A stretch of 64,000 nt of DNA, from NCBI GenBank assembly GCA_015277795.1, contig CP063848.1:4898001-4962000 (forward strand). Direction: 5' to 3'. Origin of the DNA: Massilia sp. UMI-21 (lineage in GTDB: Bacteria > Pseudomonadota > Gammaproteobacteria > Burkholderiales > Burkholderiaceae_D). Numbering within the stretch: the stretch's first letter is position 1; each line of letters starts with the position of its first letter. The notes under the pieces were generated by a model, which was not told the origin of the DNA, made no database searches, and was given only the letters and a program-made list of their open reading frames with translations. A program made the position numbers and the translations under genes. Below are positions 55,715 through 64,000 of the stretch, in pieces.

Positions 55715-56230
55715 TCAGTCGCAGATGAACCTGCCGCTGCTGGAATGCTCGATATACGTCGGTGGCCTGTCCGGAGCGCTCGCTTCGATGTAGGTCACCG
55801 CGCAAGTAGCCCGGTTCGACGGGCTCACGTTTTTCGGCGAGACCGTCAGGCCGCCGTACTCGAAGCTGATGTTGTAGTCGTCGTTGAGCCCCACGCCCAT
55901 GCCGAGGCCGGCCGCCGCCGCGAACATCCGCACCTCGCCGAGGTCCGCGGCTGCCGGGTAGCCATTGCGAATCAACACGGTCTGGCCTTCGAAGGTGACC
56001 GTGCCAGTCGACATGTTGTTACTGACCATTGCCTTGGCGCGCACCATGGTTGCCGTCGATATCAGAGCGCCCTTGGCCGCCTTCAGGTTGGCGGCACGGG
56101 CGTCTCCGGCCAGGTTGGAAAATCTCGGCAAGGCAGTCGCCGCCAGGATACCGAGTATCACGATCACCGCAATCAGTTCGATCAGGGTGAAACCGCCCTG
56201 CTTGCCCGCTTTGAAATGTGAATTGGCCAC
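55715..56230 (-). CDS. Type IV pilin-like protein (MshA-type)
   Basis: 171 residues. Prepilin leader ending KQGG, processing before Phe, with Glu5 of the mature protein in FTLIEL and the following hydrophobic alpha helix. The C-terminal domain contains two Cys (one near the end, as in minor or MSHA pilins). The start is taken as GTG at 56230 with GGAGCGG upstream, giving a 15-residue leader; the longer frame from 56386 is not leader-like. No assembly genes are adjacent, so its machine must be elsewhere. Confidence 0.8.
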   Translation of the reverse strand: MANSHFKAGKQGGFTLIELIAVIVILGILAATALPRFSNLAGDARAANLKAAKGALISTATMVRAKAMVSNNMSTGTVTFEGQTVLIRNGYPAAADLGEVRMFAAAAGLGMGVGLNDDYNISFEYGGLTVSPKNVSPSNRATCAVTYIEASAPDRPPTYIEHSSSGRFICD

Positions 56231-56481
56231 AGCCCGCTCCGTGGAAAATATGCCGATGAACGTCGGTGCGAGCGTTCGACGTCGAACGCATATCGCACCG
56301 TCGATGACAGCATAAGACGGAGGAAAATCGCGATGATGACCTAAGGCAACATATATCCTTAGGGAAATATTGTGCGATGCAGGCATGCACTTGATCGTCG
56401 ATCAAGCTACCCGGGCAGCCGTTGACTGCCCTGCCTCATGCAGGGATAGGAAAATCTGCGCCGCTAGCCGGCGCGCGCCGA

Positions 56482-57414
56482 TCAGCCGGCCAGGTTCGCG
56501 TACAGCGCCGTGCTGAGATAGCGCTCGCCGAACGAGGGAAGGATGGTCACGATCAGCTTGCCCGCGTTCTCCGTCCGCTGCGCCACCTGGATCGCGGCCC
56601 ACAAGGCGGCGCCGGACGAAATCCCGACCAGCAGCCCTTCCTCGCGCGCCGCGGCGCGTGCGGTCTCGAAGGCGTCCTCGTTCTTCACGGCGATGACTTC
56701 GTCGTAGATGCCGGTATTGAGCACCGCCGGCACGAAGCCGGCGCCGATGCCCTGGATCGGGTGCGGCCCCTTGGTGCCTTTCGACAGCATGGGCGAGGCT
56801 TCCGGCTCCACGGCGATCGACTGGAAGCCAGGTTTACGCGCCTTGAGCACTTCGCTCACGCCGGTGATGGTGCCGCCGGTGCCGATGCCGGCCACCAGGA
56901 TGTCGACCTTGCCGTCGGTGTCGCGCCAGATTTCCTCGGCCGTGGTGTTGCGGTGGACTTCCGGGTTGGCCGGGTTGTTGAACTGCTGCGGCATGAAGCA
57001 GCGCGGATCTGCCGCCACCAGTTCTTCGGCACGCCGGATCGCACCCAGCATGCCTTCGCTGCCGGGAGTGAGCACCAGTTCGGCGCCATAGGCGCGCAGC
57101 AGCATGCGCCGCTCGTTGCTCATGGTCTCGGGCATCACCAGCCTGCAACGGTAGCCGCGCGCGGCGCACACCATCGCCAGCGCGATGCCGGTGTTGCCGC
57201 TGGTGGGTTCGACGATGACGGTGTCGGGCTTGATCAGGCCGGCCCGTTCGGCGGCCTCGATCATGGCCAGGCCGATGCGGTCCTTGACGCTGTGCGCCGG
57301 GTTCTGGAATTCGAGCTTGCCGACGATCTCGGCGCCGGCGTTCGGGGCCAGCCTGCGGATTCGTACGAGGGGAGTGTTGCCGATCAGTTCAGTAACGTCG
57401 TTCGCGATACGCAT
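56482..57414 (-). CDS. cysK: Cysteine synthase A
   Basis: 310 residues. PLP-dependent O-acetylserine sulfhydrylase. The lysine that binds PLP is K44 in [15 protein letters not shown] and GTGGTITG anchor the phosphate, and GISSGAA is present near the C-terminus. Standard length and complete. No serine acetyltransferase neighbours it. Confidence 0.95.
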   Translation of the reverse strand: MRIANDVTELIGNTPLVRIRRLAPNAGAEIVGKLEFQNPAHSVKDRIGLAMIEAAERAGLIKPDTVIVEPTSGNTGIALAMVCAARGYRCRLVMPETMSNERRMLLRAYGAELVLTPGSEGMLGAIRRAEELVAADPRCFMPQQFNNPANPEVHRNTTAEEIWRDTDGKVDILVAGIGTGGTITGVSEVLKARKPGFQSIAVEPEASPMLSKGTKGPHPIQGIGAGFVPAVLNTGIYDEVIAVKNEDAFETARAAAREEGLLVGISSGAALWAAIQVAQRTENAGKLIVTILPSFGERYLSTALYANLAG

Positions 57415-57456
57415 GCCGGGCTCCGGAGTGGGTTTATTGTTGAGCGTCTAACAAAA

Positions 57457-57527
57457 CCCTCAGGGCAAGGCGCGTCGTCGAAGGCAGTACGCAAGTACGA
57501 CGAGACGATGCAACGCAGCCATGAGGG
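57457..57527. repeat. Possible intergenic repeat or hairpin element
   Basis: Bounded by CCCTCA and TGAGGG and flanked by similar GTTGAGCG/GTTGGGCG motifs. The inside contains GGCAGTAC-GCAA-GTAC. The pattern resembles dispersed intergenic repeats of Burkholderiales, but only one copy is in the window. Confidence 0.35.
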
Positions 57528-57543
57528 GAATCGTTGGGCGCTC

Positions 57544-58113
57544 TTACTTGACCTTGACCAGTTCCACGTCGAAGATCAGATCGGCGTCCGGCGGAATCAT
57601 GCCGCCGGCGCCGCGCTTGCCGTAGGCCAGCGCGCTCGGGATGACCAGGGTGCGCTTGCCGCCCACCTTCATGCCGGCCACGCCCTGCTCCCAGCCCTTG
57701 ATGACGCGGCCTGCGCCCAGCTGGAACTCGAGCGGATCGCCGCGGTCGAGCGAGGAATCGAACTTCTTGCCGCGCTGCTTGGGCGCCAGCGGCTTGTGCA
57801 GCCAGCCGGTGTAGTGGACCAGCACCGTGCTGCCGATGGTGGCTTCCCTGCCCTTGCCGACCACGCGGTCGATGATCTCGACCTGCGGCGCCGGCGGCTC
57901 CGGCATCACCGGCTCGGCCTGCGGCGCGGCTTCTTGCGGCGTGACACCTTGCGGCTGGACCGCCTGGGGCTGGCTTGCCTGCGGCACGGTCTGCTGCTCG
58001 GGCGGCGGCTGGGTGGTCGGCTTGGACGCGTCCTGCTGCTGGGTGGCGGTATCCTGGGCGCTGGCGGCACAGGCGGCCAGCATCAGTGCGGCAAATGCGG
58101 TACGACGGATCAT
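57544..58113 (-). CDS. Exported FKBP-type peptidyl-prolyl isomerase with PQ-rich linker
   Basis: 189 residues. Signal peptide (1-19), a Pro/Gln-rich low-complexity linker (about 25-75), then a single FKBP domain (80-189) with VLVHYTGWL, KFDSSLDRG, VIKGWEQGVAGMKVGG and AYGKRGAGG motifs. Catalyses proline cis/trans isomerisation in the periplasm. The linker is presumably flexible and could tether the enzyme. Confidence 0.92.
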   Translation of the reverse strand: MIRRTAFAALMLAACAASAQDTATQQQDASKPTTQPPPEQQTVPQASQPQAVQPQGVTPQEAAPQAEPVMPEPPAPQVEIIDRVVGKGREATIGSTVLVHYTGWLHKPLAPKQRGKKFDSSLDRGDPLEFQLGAGRVIKGWEQGVAGMKVGGKRTLVIPSALAYGKRGAGGMIPPDADLIFDVELVKVK

Positions 58114-58148
58114 GTGGGCTCTTCCATCAAAGTGATCGATAACTGATC

Positions 58149-59042
58149 CTATGATAGCAAGGCCTCTTCCGCTTGCACAGTTTGTGCGTCAGCAGGGGCT
58201 TGCGCGACCGCCGGCAGGGGCTGCGCGTTCGCGGCGTCCGCCAGCTTGCGCAGCAGGTGGCCGGCCGCCACCATGCCGAAGGTGGCCGTGACCACCATGC
58301 TCGAACCGAAGCCGGCGCAGTTCAGGCCGGTAATACCGTTCGGATCCACCGCACAGGCCTCGCCGCTGTCGGGATAGCGCAGCGGCTCCATCGAGAACAC
58401 GGCGTCGATGTGGTACTTGTTCTTCTCGCCCTTGGCGAAACCGTAATGGGCGCGCAGGATCTTGCGCACCTTCTTGAGCAGGGGCTCCTGCTCGGTGCGG
58501 GCCAGGTCGCGCACCTCGATTCTGGTCGGATCGGTCTGGCCGCCGGCGCCGCCGATGACGACCAGGGGCAGCTGCTTGGCGCTGCAATACGCGATCAGGG
58601 CCGCCTTCGACTTGACGCCGTCGATGGCGTCCACGACGTAATCAAAACCTTTACCGGCGATCATCGTCTCGATGTTCTCCGGGTCGATGAAGTCTTCGAC
58701 CAGCGTCACTTTGCAAAATGGGTTGATCTGCGCGATGCGCTCCTTCAGCGCGGCGATCTTGGCCATGCCGATGGTCGAGCTCAAGGCCTGGAGCTGGCGG
58801 TTGATGTTCGATTCGGCCACGTTGTCGAGGTCGATCAGGGTCAGGTGGCCGACGGCGCTGCGCGCCAGCGCCTCGACGATCCAGGAGCCGACGCCGCCGA
58901 CACCGATCACGCAAACGTGCGCCGCACGGAAGCGTTCGAGTGCACGCTCGCCGTAGAGGCGCGCGATCCCGCCGAAGCGGCGCGCAAAGTCGACTTCCTC
59001 GTCCAGGGTGGCTGCCAGGGTAGGGGTATCAATGCGATTCAT
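58149..59042 (-). CDS. tcdA: tRNA threonylcarbamoyladenosine dehydratase
   Basis: 297 residues. E1-like enzyme that cyclises t6A37 to ct6A in tRNA, using ATP. The IGVGGVGSW nucleotide motif, DLDNVAESNINRQ and the catalytic region AIDGVKSK are present; there are scattered Cys (for example CSAKQ). The tail after about residue 275 is Ala/Gln-rich. It is divergent from the hemerythrin-PNPOx gene, 88 bp away. Confidence 0.92.
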   Translation of the reverse strand: MNRIDTPTLAATLDEEVDFARRFGGIARLYGERALERFRAAHVCVIGVGGVGSWIVEALARSAVGHLTLIDLDNVAESNINRQLQALSSTIGMAKIAALKERIAQINPFCKVTLVEDFIDPENIETMIAGKGFDYVVDAIDGVKSKAALIAYCSAKQLPLVVIGGAGGQTDPTRIEVRDLARTEQEPLLKKVRKILRAHYGFAKGEKNKYHIDAVFSMEPLRYPDSGEACAVDPNGITGLNCAGFGSSMVVTATFGMVAAGHLLRKLADAANAQPLPAVAQAPADAQTVQAEEALLS

Positions 59043-59130
59043 CCCGTCATTTTAGCGGACGTCGCTTGCGCATCTGCACTAAAATAACTCCTAGTCAACC
59101 AAATTCTTCTCGTGTGTCAACAAAACGCCA

Positions 59131-60348
59131 ATGACTCTCCACCTGCACGACACCGCCCCCGATTTCGACCAGCCGATCGCCGTCCTCAAGCATTGCCACG
59201 ACCGCATTCGCAAGCAGCTGGCCACCCTCGACAAGCTGCTCGCGCACCTGCCGGAATTCGGCGCCGACGAACAGGCGCGCCAGGCCGCGCGCGCGGTCCT
59301 GAACTACTTCGAGAAGGCGGCCCACCTGCACCACGAGGACGAGGAACAGGACCTGATCCCGATGTTGCGCGCCGTCGCCCAGGGCGAGGACGCGGCCACG
59401 CTGCAGGCGCTGGCGCCGGTGATCCTGCAGGATCACAAGGACATGGATGCGCTGTGGCAGGATTTGCACGAGCAATTGACCGCCATCGCCGAAGGCCAGG
59501 CTGCCACGCTGTCTGCCAGCGCGGTGCAGCGCTTCTGCCAGCGCTATTGTTCCCACATGGAGCGCGAGGAAGGAAGCATGGCGCCGATGGCGCTGCGCCT
59601 GTTCAGCCCGGAGCAGATGGCCCAACTGGGCAAGGCGATGCAGGCACGCCGCGGCATCGGACCAGCCGCGCGCCAGGCTGCGGGAGTCTCCTCCCCTGCC
59701 GCGTCGATCGGTCAGGCCGTGGCCGACCTGCGCAAGGACTACGGCCAGGCCAGCCTGAACGAGACCGACGTGCTGGACGACCCGATCCTGCAGTTCACGC
59801 AGTGGTTCGAGCAGGCGCTGAAGGCCGAGGTGAACGAGCCGAACGCCATGTCGGTGGCCACCGTGGCCGCCAACGGGCGCCCGAGTTCGCGCATCGTGCT
59901 GGTGAAGCAATTCGACGAGCGCGGTTTCACCTGGTATACCAACTACGACAGCCGCAAAGGCCAGGAGTTAGAGGATAATCAATATGCAGCGTTGTTGTTC
60001 TTTTGGAGCGAACTGGAACGCCAGGTTCGCATCGAAGGACGTGTAGAGCGCACCGCGAGCGAGGAAAGCGACCGGTATTTCCGCAGCCGGCCACTGAAAA
60101 GCCGCCTGTCGGCCATTGCCTCGCACCAGAGTGCGCCGATCGGCAGCCGCGCCGAGCTGGAACAGCATTACGAGGCCGTGGCACGGCAGGCCGGTGAAGA
60201 CCCGGCGCGACCAGGCAACTGGGGCGGCTACCGCCTGGTGCCCGAGCGCCTGGAATTCTGGCAGGGGCGCCGCTCCCGCTTCCACGACCGCATCGTCTAC
60301 GAGCGGCAGGAAGACGGCAGCTGGCGCCGCCTGCGCCTGCAACCGTAG
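59131..60348 (+). CDS. pdxH: Hemerythrin domain fused to pyridoxamine/pyridoxine 5'-phosphate oxidase
   Basis: 405 residues in one uninterrupted frame. Residues 1-165 form a hemerythrin-type four-helix bundle with candidate di-iron ligands H21/H23, H65, H68, E72, H102, H142 and E146. A linker of about 30 residues follows. Residues 197-405 are a complete PNPOx: RIVLVKQF for [36 protein letters not shown] and the closing RFHDRIVY. PNPOx makes pyridoxal phosphate using O2. The fused iron/O2-binding domain suggests oxygen supply, sensing or peroxide handling. Usual PdxH proteins are about half this length. A separate start for the oxidase (GTG near residue 197) has no obvious ribosome site. Confidence 0.9.
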   Translation: MTLHLHDTAPDFDQPIAVLKHCHDRIRKQLATLDKLLAHLPEFGADEQARQAARAVLNYFEKAAHLHHEDEEQDLIPMLRAVAQGEDAATLQALAPVILQDHKDMDALWQDLHEQLTAIAEGQAATLSASAVQRFCQRYCSHMEREEGSMAPMALRLFSPEQMAQLGKAMQARRGIGPAARQAAGVSSPAASIGQAVADLRKDYGQASLNETDVLDDPILQFTQWFEQALKAEVNEPNAMSVATVAANGRPSSRIVLVKQFDERGFTWYTNYDSRKGQELEDNQYAALLFFWSELERQVRIEGRVERTASEESDRYFRSRPLKSRLSAIASHQSAPIGSRAELEQHYEAVARQAGEDPARPGNWGGYRLVPERLEFWQGRRSRFHDRIVYERQEDGSWRRLRLQP

Positions 60349-60411
60349 GCCGGCCGCAGCGCACGCTAGCCATCGAGCGCGCATGCCGGCCGTTCATGCC
60401 GGAGGTATGCC

Positions 60412-61626
60412 GTGTTCGAACAGATGATGCTGTCAGCCTGGAGCACAGGCCTGCGAGACAAGCTGTCCCTGCCCTTGCGGGTCGAACTGTGGGATGGCCG
60501 GCAACTCGAATTCTCCGCCGAACCCGCGCGCGTGACCATCCGGGTGCCGGACCGCGCGGCCTTGCGCTACCTGCGCTCTCCCTCGCTGTACAGCCTGGGA
60601 CGCGCCTATGTCGAGGGCGCGATCGACATCAAGGGATGCGCCGCCGATATCATCCAAGTCGGCAATGCCCTGGCGGCCCACCTGGACAAGGGGCGCGGCC
60701 GGCTGGGCGAGCTGCTGCGCCTGCGCCCCCACCTTGCGCCGCACACCCGCCAGAGCGACGCCGAGGCGATCCGCTACCACTACGACGTCTCCAACGACTT
60801 CTACGCCGCCTGGCTCGATCCGGCCATGGTGTATTCCTGCGCCTACTTCGAGAATGGCGACGAAGACCTGGCCACGGCGCAGCAGAAGAAGATCGACCAC
60901 ATCCTGCGCAAGATCGACCTGCGGCCCGGCCAGCGCCTGCTGGATATCGGCTGCGGCTGGGGCGCGCTGGTGCTGCGCGCCGCGCAAGGGTTCGGTGCCC
61001 GCTGCCTCGGCGTCACCCTGTCCGAGAACCAGGCGCTGCTTGCGCGCGAGCGGATCGCGCGCGCCGGCCTGCAGGGGCAGGTCGAGATCCGCCTGCAGGA
61101 CTACCGCGACGTCGACGGCGAATACGACCGCATCACCAGCGTCGGCATGTTCGAGCACGTCGGCGTACAGCACCTGCCCGCGTATTTCTCGCGCGTGAAC
61201 CGGCTGCTGGCGCCCGACGGCGTCGTCATGAACCACGGGATCACCACCACGAATGTCGACAACAGCGCCACGCCCTACGGCGGTGGCGAATTCATCGACC
61301 AGTATGTGTTCCCGCACGGCGAGCTGGCCCACCTGTCCACGGTGGTGCGGACCATGCAGGAAGGCGGGCTGGAAGTACGCGACGTCGAAAACCTGCGCCG
61401 CCATTATGCAAAGACCTGCGCGATCTGGACCGACAACTTCGAAGGCAATGCCGCGCACATCCGGACCCTGACGGAGGAGAAGCGCTTCCGCATCTGGCAC
61501 CTCTACCTGGCCGGCTGCGCCTACGCCTTCGCGCATGGCCGGATCAGCCTGTACCAGATCGTGTGCGGGAAGGCCGATGGGAACGCGGATCGACTGCCGT
61601 GGTCACGCAAGTACATGTACCCGTAG
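60412..61626 (+). CDS. cfa: Cyclopropane-fatty-acyl-phospholipid synthase
   Basis: 404 residues. Adds a methylene group from SAM to unsaturated phospholipid acyl chains. The SAM site LDIGCGWGALVL lies near residue 177, HYDVSNDFYAAWLD precedes it, and the active-site segment SVGMFEHVG is present. The start is GTG at 60412, with GGAGG eight bases upstream. It stands 63 bp after the PNPOx fusion gene and may be co-transcribed. Confidence 0.95.
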   Translation: MFEQMMLSAWSTGLRDKLSLPLRVELWDGRQLEFSAEPARVTIRVPDRAALRYLRSPSLYSLGRAYVEGAIDIKGCAADIIQVGNALAAHLDKGRGRLGELLRLRPHLAPHTRQSDAEAIRYHYDVSNDFYAAWLDPAMVYSCAYFENGDEDLATAQQKKIDHILRKIDLRPGQRLLDIGCGWGALVLRAAQGFGARCLGVTLSENQALLARERIARAGLQGQVEIRLQDYRDVDGEYDRITSVGMFEHVGVQHLPAYFSRVNRLLAPDGVVMNHGITTTNVDNSATPYGGGEFIDQYVFPHGELAHLSTVVRTMQEGGLEVRDVENLRRHYAKTCAIWTDNFEGNAAHIRTLTEEKRFRIWHLYLAGCAYAFAHGRISLYQIVCGKADGNADRLPWSRKYMYP

Positions 61627-61656
61627 GCGCGTTCACATCATGGCATTGCCGCCCTG

Positions 61657-62196
61657 CTACTTGAGGCGCTCGCTGAAGGTCTTGCGGAACTTCGCCACCT
61701 TCGGCGCCACCACGAACGCGCAGTAGCCCTGCAAGGGATGCTGCGCGAAATAATTCTGGTGGTAGTCCTCGGCCTTGTACCAGGTCTCCTGCGGCAGCAG
61801 TTGGGTCACGATCGGCGCATCCCACACCGATGCCATTTCGGCCATCACCTGGCGCGCGGTCGCTTCCTGCTCGGGCGAGGTCGTGAAAATCACCGAGCGG
61901 TACTGCGAACCGACGTCGTTGCCCTGGCGGTCCACCGTGGTCGGGTCGTGGATGGTGAAGAAGACCTCCAGGATGTCGCGGTAGCTGATCACCGACGGGT
62001 CGAACTCCACCCGCACCACCTCGGCATGACCGGTCGTGCCGGCGCACACTTGCTCGTACGTCGGCCGGTCGACCTGGCCGCCCATGTAGCCCGATTCCAC
62101 GCGCGTCACGCCGCGCGCCTCGAGGTAGACCGCCTCCAGGCACCAGAAGCATCCGCCCCCCAGAATGGCTACCTCGCTCCCTGCTTGCTCGCTCAT
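61657..62196 (-). CDS. msrA: Peptide methionine sulfoxide reductase A
   Basis: 179 residues. Reduces methionine-S-sulfoxide. Catalytic Cys16 in GGCFWCLEA, with the conserved GYMGG, GHAEVVRVEFDP and YHQNYFA segments. The ATG at 62196 gives the standard start; the frame extends further upstream but through the promoter of the flavin reductase gene on the other strand. Confidence 0.95.
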   Translation of the reverse strand: MSEQAGSEVAILGGGCFWCLEAVYLEARGVTRVESGYMGGQVDRPTYEQVCAGTTGHAEVVRVEFDPSVISYRDILEVFFTIHDPTTVDRQGNDVGSQYRSVIFTTSPEQEATARQVMAEMASVWDAPIVTQLLPQETWYKAEDYHQNYFAQHPLQGYCAFVVAPKVAKFRKTFSERLK

Positions 62197-62314
62197 CGCA
62201 CACCTTGTTTCGTCAGTTTCGATACTTCTTAATGTAACGCAAAGCGCGCTTTCATGCAGGGCGCTCGGGATGAGAAACCGGTCAAGCGTCCGACAGTGGC
62301 ATAATGGCGATCCA

Positions 62315-62821
62315 ATGAATACACGCTCTCCCCGCGCCACGACGCGCGGCTTCGATTCGGCGCATTTTCGCCATGCCCTGTCGCAATTCGCCACCGGTGT
62401 CACCATCATCACCACGCGTCTTGCCGACGGCTCGTTCCGCGGGCTGACCGCCAGTTCCTTCAACTCGGTCTCGCTCGAGCCTCCGCTCGTCCTGTGGAGC
62501 CTGGGCGCCGGCGCCAACAGCCTGCCCATTTTCAGCGGCAACTCGCACTACGTCATCAACGTGCTCGCCGCTGGCCAGCAGGAACTGGCCCTGCGCTTCT
62601 CGCGCCGCAGCGTCGACAATCCCTTCGACGGCGTCGAGTACGAACTGTCGCGGACCGGCCTGCCGATCCTGAAAGGCGTCTCGGCCTGGTTCGAATGCCA
62701 TAACCGCAGCCGCTATCCGGAAGGCGACCACGTCATCTTCGTCGGCGAAGTCGAGGAATGCGCGGTGCACCCGCAACCGGCGCTGCTGTTCCACGGCGGC
62801 CGCTTCGGGGCGACCGGCTAG
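62315..62821 (+). CDS. Flavin reductase-like (DIM6/NTAB) protein
   Basis: 168 residues covering one FMN-binding split-barrel domain. FATGVTIITTRL and the GLTASSFNSVSLEPPL stretch identify the flavin reductase component family of two-component monooxygenases; GDHVIFVGEV closes the fold. No oxygenase partner is adjacent. It probably supplies reduced flavin from NADH. Confidence 0.88.
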   Translation: MNTRSPRATTRGFDSAHFRHALSQFATGVTIITTRLADGSFRGLTASSFNSVSLEPPLVLWSLGAGANSLPIFSGNSHYVINVLAAGQQELALRFSRRSVDNPFDGVEYELSRTGLPILKGVSAWFECHNRSRYPEGDHVIFVGEVEECAVHPQPALLFHGGRFGATG

Positions 62822-63029
62822 CACAGGCACCCGCTCTCGCTGCGGGAAGCATGCGGCTATTGTTGCCCGTAGAGACTTGCTTTGTACCGAGTAAAAATGA
62901 AAATGCCTGTCGCAGTTTCAAAAGATACGGCGGCGCAGCATTCCTATAATAATCAGGCTATGGCGTGCCCCAGGGACGGGCGCGCGCCTCCGTTATTGTG
63001 AGAAAAACCCCACCGAGACAGGAAGATCC

Positions 63030-64000
63030 ATGAGCCATTCCGATTCGCCCCGCAAAGCCGCTTTCCACTGGGATGACCCGCTGCTGCTGAACAGCCAGCT
63101 CACCGATGAAGAGCGGATGGTGCGCGACGCCGCCGCGAGCTACTGCCAGGACAAGCTGAAGCCGCGCATCCTCGAGGCCTTCCGCCACGAGCGCATGGAT
63201 ACCGCGATCTTCCGCGAAATGGGCGACCTCGGCCTGCTCGGCCCGACCATCCCGGAACAATACGGCGGCCCCGGCCTGAACTACGTCGCCTACGGCCTGA
63301 TCGCGCGCGAAGTCGAGCGCGTCGATTCCGGCTACCGCTCGATGATGAGCGTGCAGTCCTCGCTGGTGATGGTGCCGATCTTTGAATTCGGCAACGAAGA
63401 AACCAAACAAAAATACCTGCCGAAGCTGGCCACCGGCGAGTGGATCGGCTGCTTCGGCCTGACCGAACCGAACCATGGTTCCGACCCGGGCTCGATGGTC
63501 ACCCGCGCCCGCAAGGTCGAGGGCGGCTATTCGCTCAGCGGCTCGAAGATGTGGATCACCAACTCGCCGGTCGCCGACGTGTTCGTGGTCTGGGCCAAGG
63601 ACGACGAAGGCGCGATCCGCGGCTTCGTGCTGGAAAAGGGCTGGAAAGGCCTGAGCGCGCCGGCGATCCACGGCAAGTTCGGCCTGCGCGCCTCGGTTAC
63701 CGGCGAGATCGTCATGGACGAGGTGTTCTGCCCCGAAGAAAACGCCTTCCCGGACGTGCGCGGCCTGAAGGGTCCGTTCACCTGCCTGAACTCGGCGCGC
63801 TATGGCATCGCCTGGGGCGCGCTGGGCGCGGCCGAAGACTGCTGGCACACCGCGCGCCAGTACGTGCTGGACCGCAAGCAGTTCGGCAAGCCGCTCGCCG
63901 CCAACCAGCTGGTGCAGAAAAAGCTGGCCGACATGCAGACCGAAATCACCCTCGGCCTGCAGGGCTGCCTGCGCCTGGGCCGCATGAAGGATGAAGGCAC
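63030..64000 (+). CDS. gcdH: Glutaryl-CoA dehydrogenase, 3' end outside window
   Basis: About 323 codons visible. Acyl-CoA dehydrogenase family: [27 protein letters not shown] and [15 protein letters not shown] are characteristic of the GcdH subgroup, which oxidises and decarboxylates glutaryl-CoA to crotonyl-CoA in lysine/tryptophan breakdown, passing electrons to ETF. GGAAG precedes the ATG at 63030. The catalytic Glu near residue 370 lies beyond the window. Confidence 0.93.
   Translation, partial: MSHSDSPRKAAFHWDDPLLLNSQLTDEERMVRDAAASYCQDKLKPRILEAFRHERMDTAIFREMGDLGLLGPTIPEQYGGPGLNYVAYGLIAREVERVDSGYRSMMSVQSSLVMVPIFEFGNEETKQKYLPKLATGEWIGCFGLTEPNHGSDPGSMVTRARKVEGGYSLSGSKMWITNSPVADVFVVWAKDDEGAIRGFVLEKGWKGLSAPAIHGKFGLRASVTGEIVMDEVFCPEENAFPDVRGLKGPFTCLNSARYGIAWGALGAAEDCWHTARQYVLDRKQFGKPLAANQLVQKKLADMQTEITLGLQGCLRLGRMKDEG

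Overview
The window looks like chromosome of a high-GC betaproteobacterium of the Oxalobacteraceae (Massilia or a close relative). This is an inference from protein resemblance, the five-step hut pathway with hutF and hutG, a PEP-CTERM protein, an MshA-like pilin and overall gene style; no rRNA is present to settle it. Most of the window is densely coded core sequence. One 6.8-kb stretch (about 23.5-30.3 kb) is a decayed mobile element behind a tRNA-Leu gene.

Layout. 0-3.5 kb: end of an RND efflux operon (adaptor lipoprotein, catalytically dead-looking alpha/beta hydrolase, small exported protein) divergent from a LysR regulator. 3.5-5.6 kb: Mpo1-like membrane protein, EamA transporter, GNAT acetyltransferase. 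5.8-13.2 kb: histidine-utilisation operon hutU-H-G-F-D-I on the minus strand, with a promoter whose 17-bp spacer is filled by an operator-like palindrome. 13.4-17.8 kb: secreted amidohydrolase, 2OG-Fe(II) oxygenase coupled to ada, then the hutC repressor on the plus strand. 17.9-23.3 kb: receiver protein, trxA, rho, rpmE2, a GT-C-like membrane protein and a small membrane protein. 23.5-30.3 kb: tRNA-Leu(CAA) followed by a broken integrase, unknown genes, an IS481-family and an IS3-family element, a PEP-CTERM protein and a damaged phage lysis cassette. 30.8-36.6 kb: cold-shock gene, solute-binding protein, MHYT hybrid kinase and its HD-GYP partner.

36.7-41 kb: gmd, rmd and two glycosyltransferases, probably making a GDP-D-rhamnose-derived polysaccharide. 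41.3-44.8 kb: maeB and thiL. 44.8-49.5 kb: a hybrid kinase coupled to a REC-PAS-GGDEF-EAL-REC protein. 50-55.7 kb: pncC, a phosphoesterase, a double M16 protease, and an ArsR repressor with a CDF metal exporter. 55.7-64 kb: pilin, cysK, FKBP isomerase, tcdA, a hemerythrin-pyridoxamine-phosphate-oxidase fusion, cfa, msrA, a flavin reductase and the start of gcdH.

The observations I would check first are the hemerythrin-PNPOx fusion, four copies of a palindromic intergenic element whose hairpin arms keep pairing although their sequence differs, the hydrolase that has lost its nucleophile, and two well-placed operators (hut and ArsR). I did not find a complete undescribed defence or mobile system.
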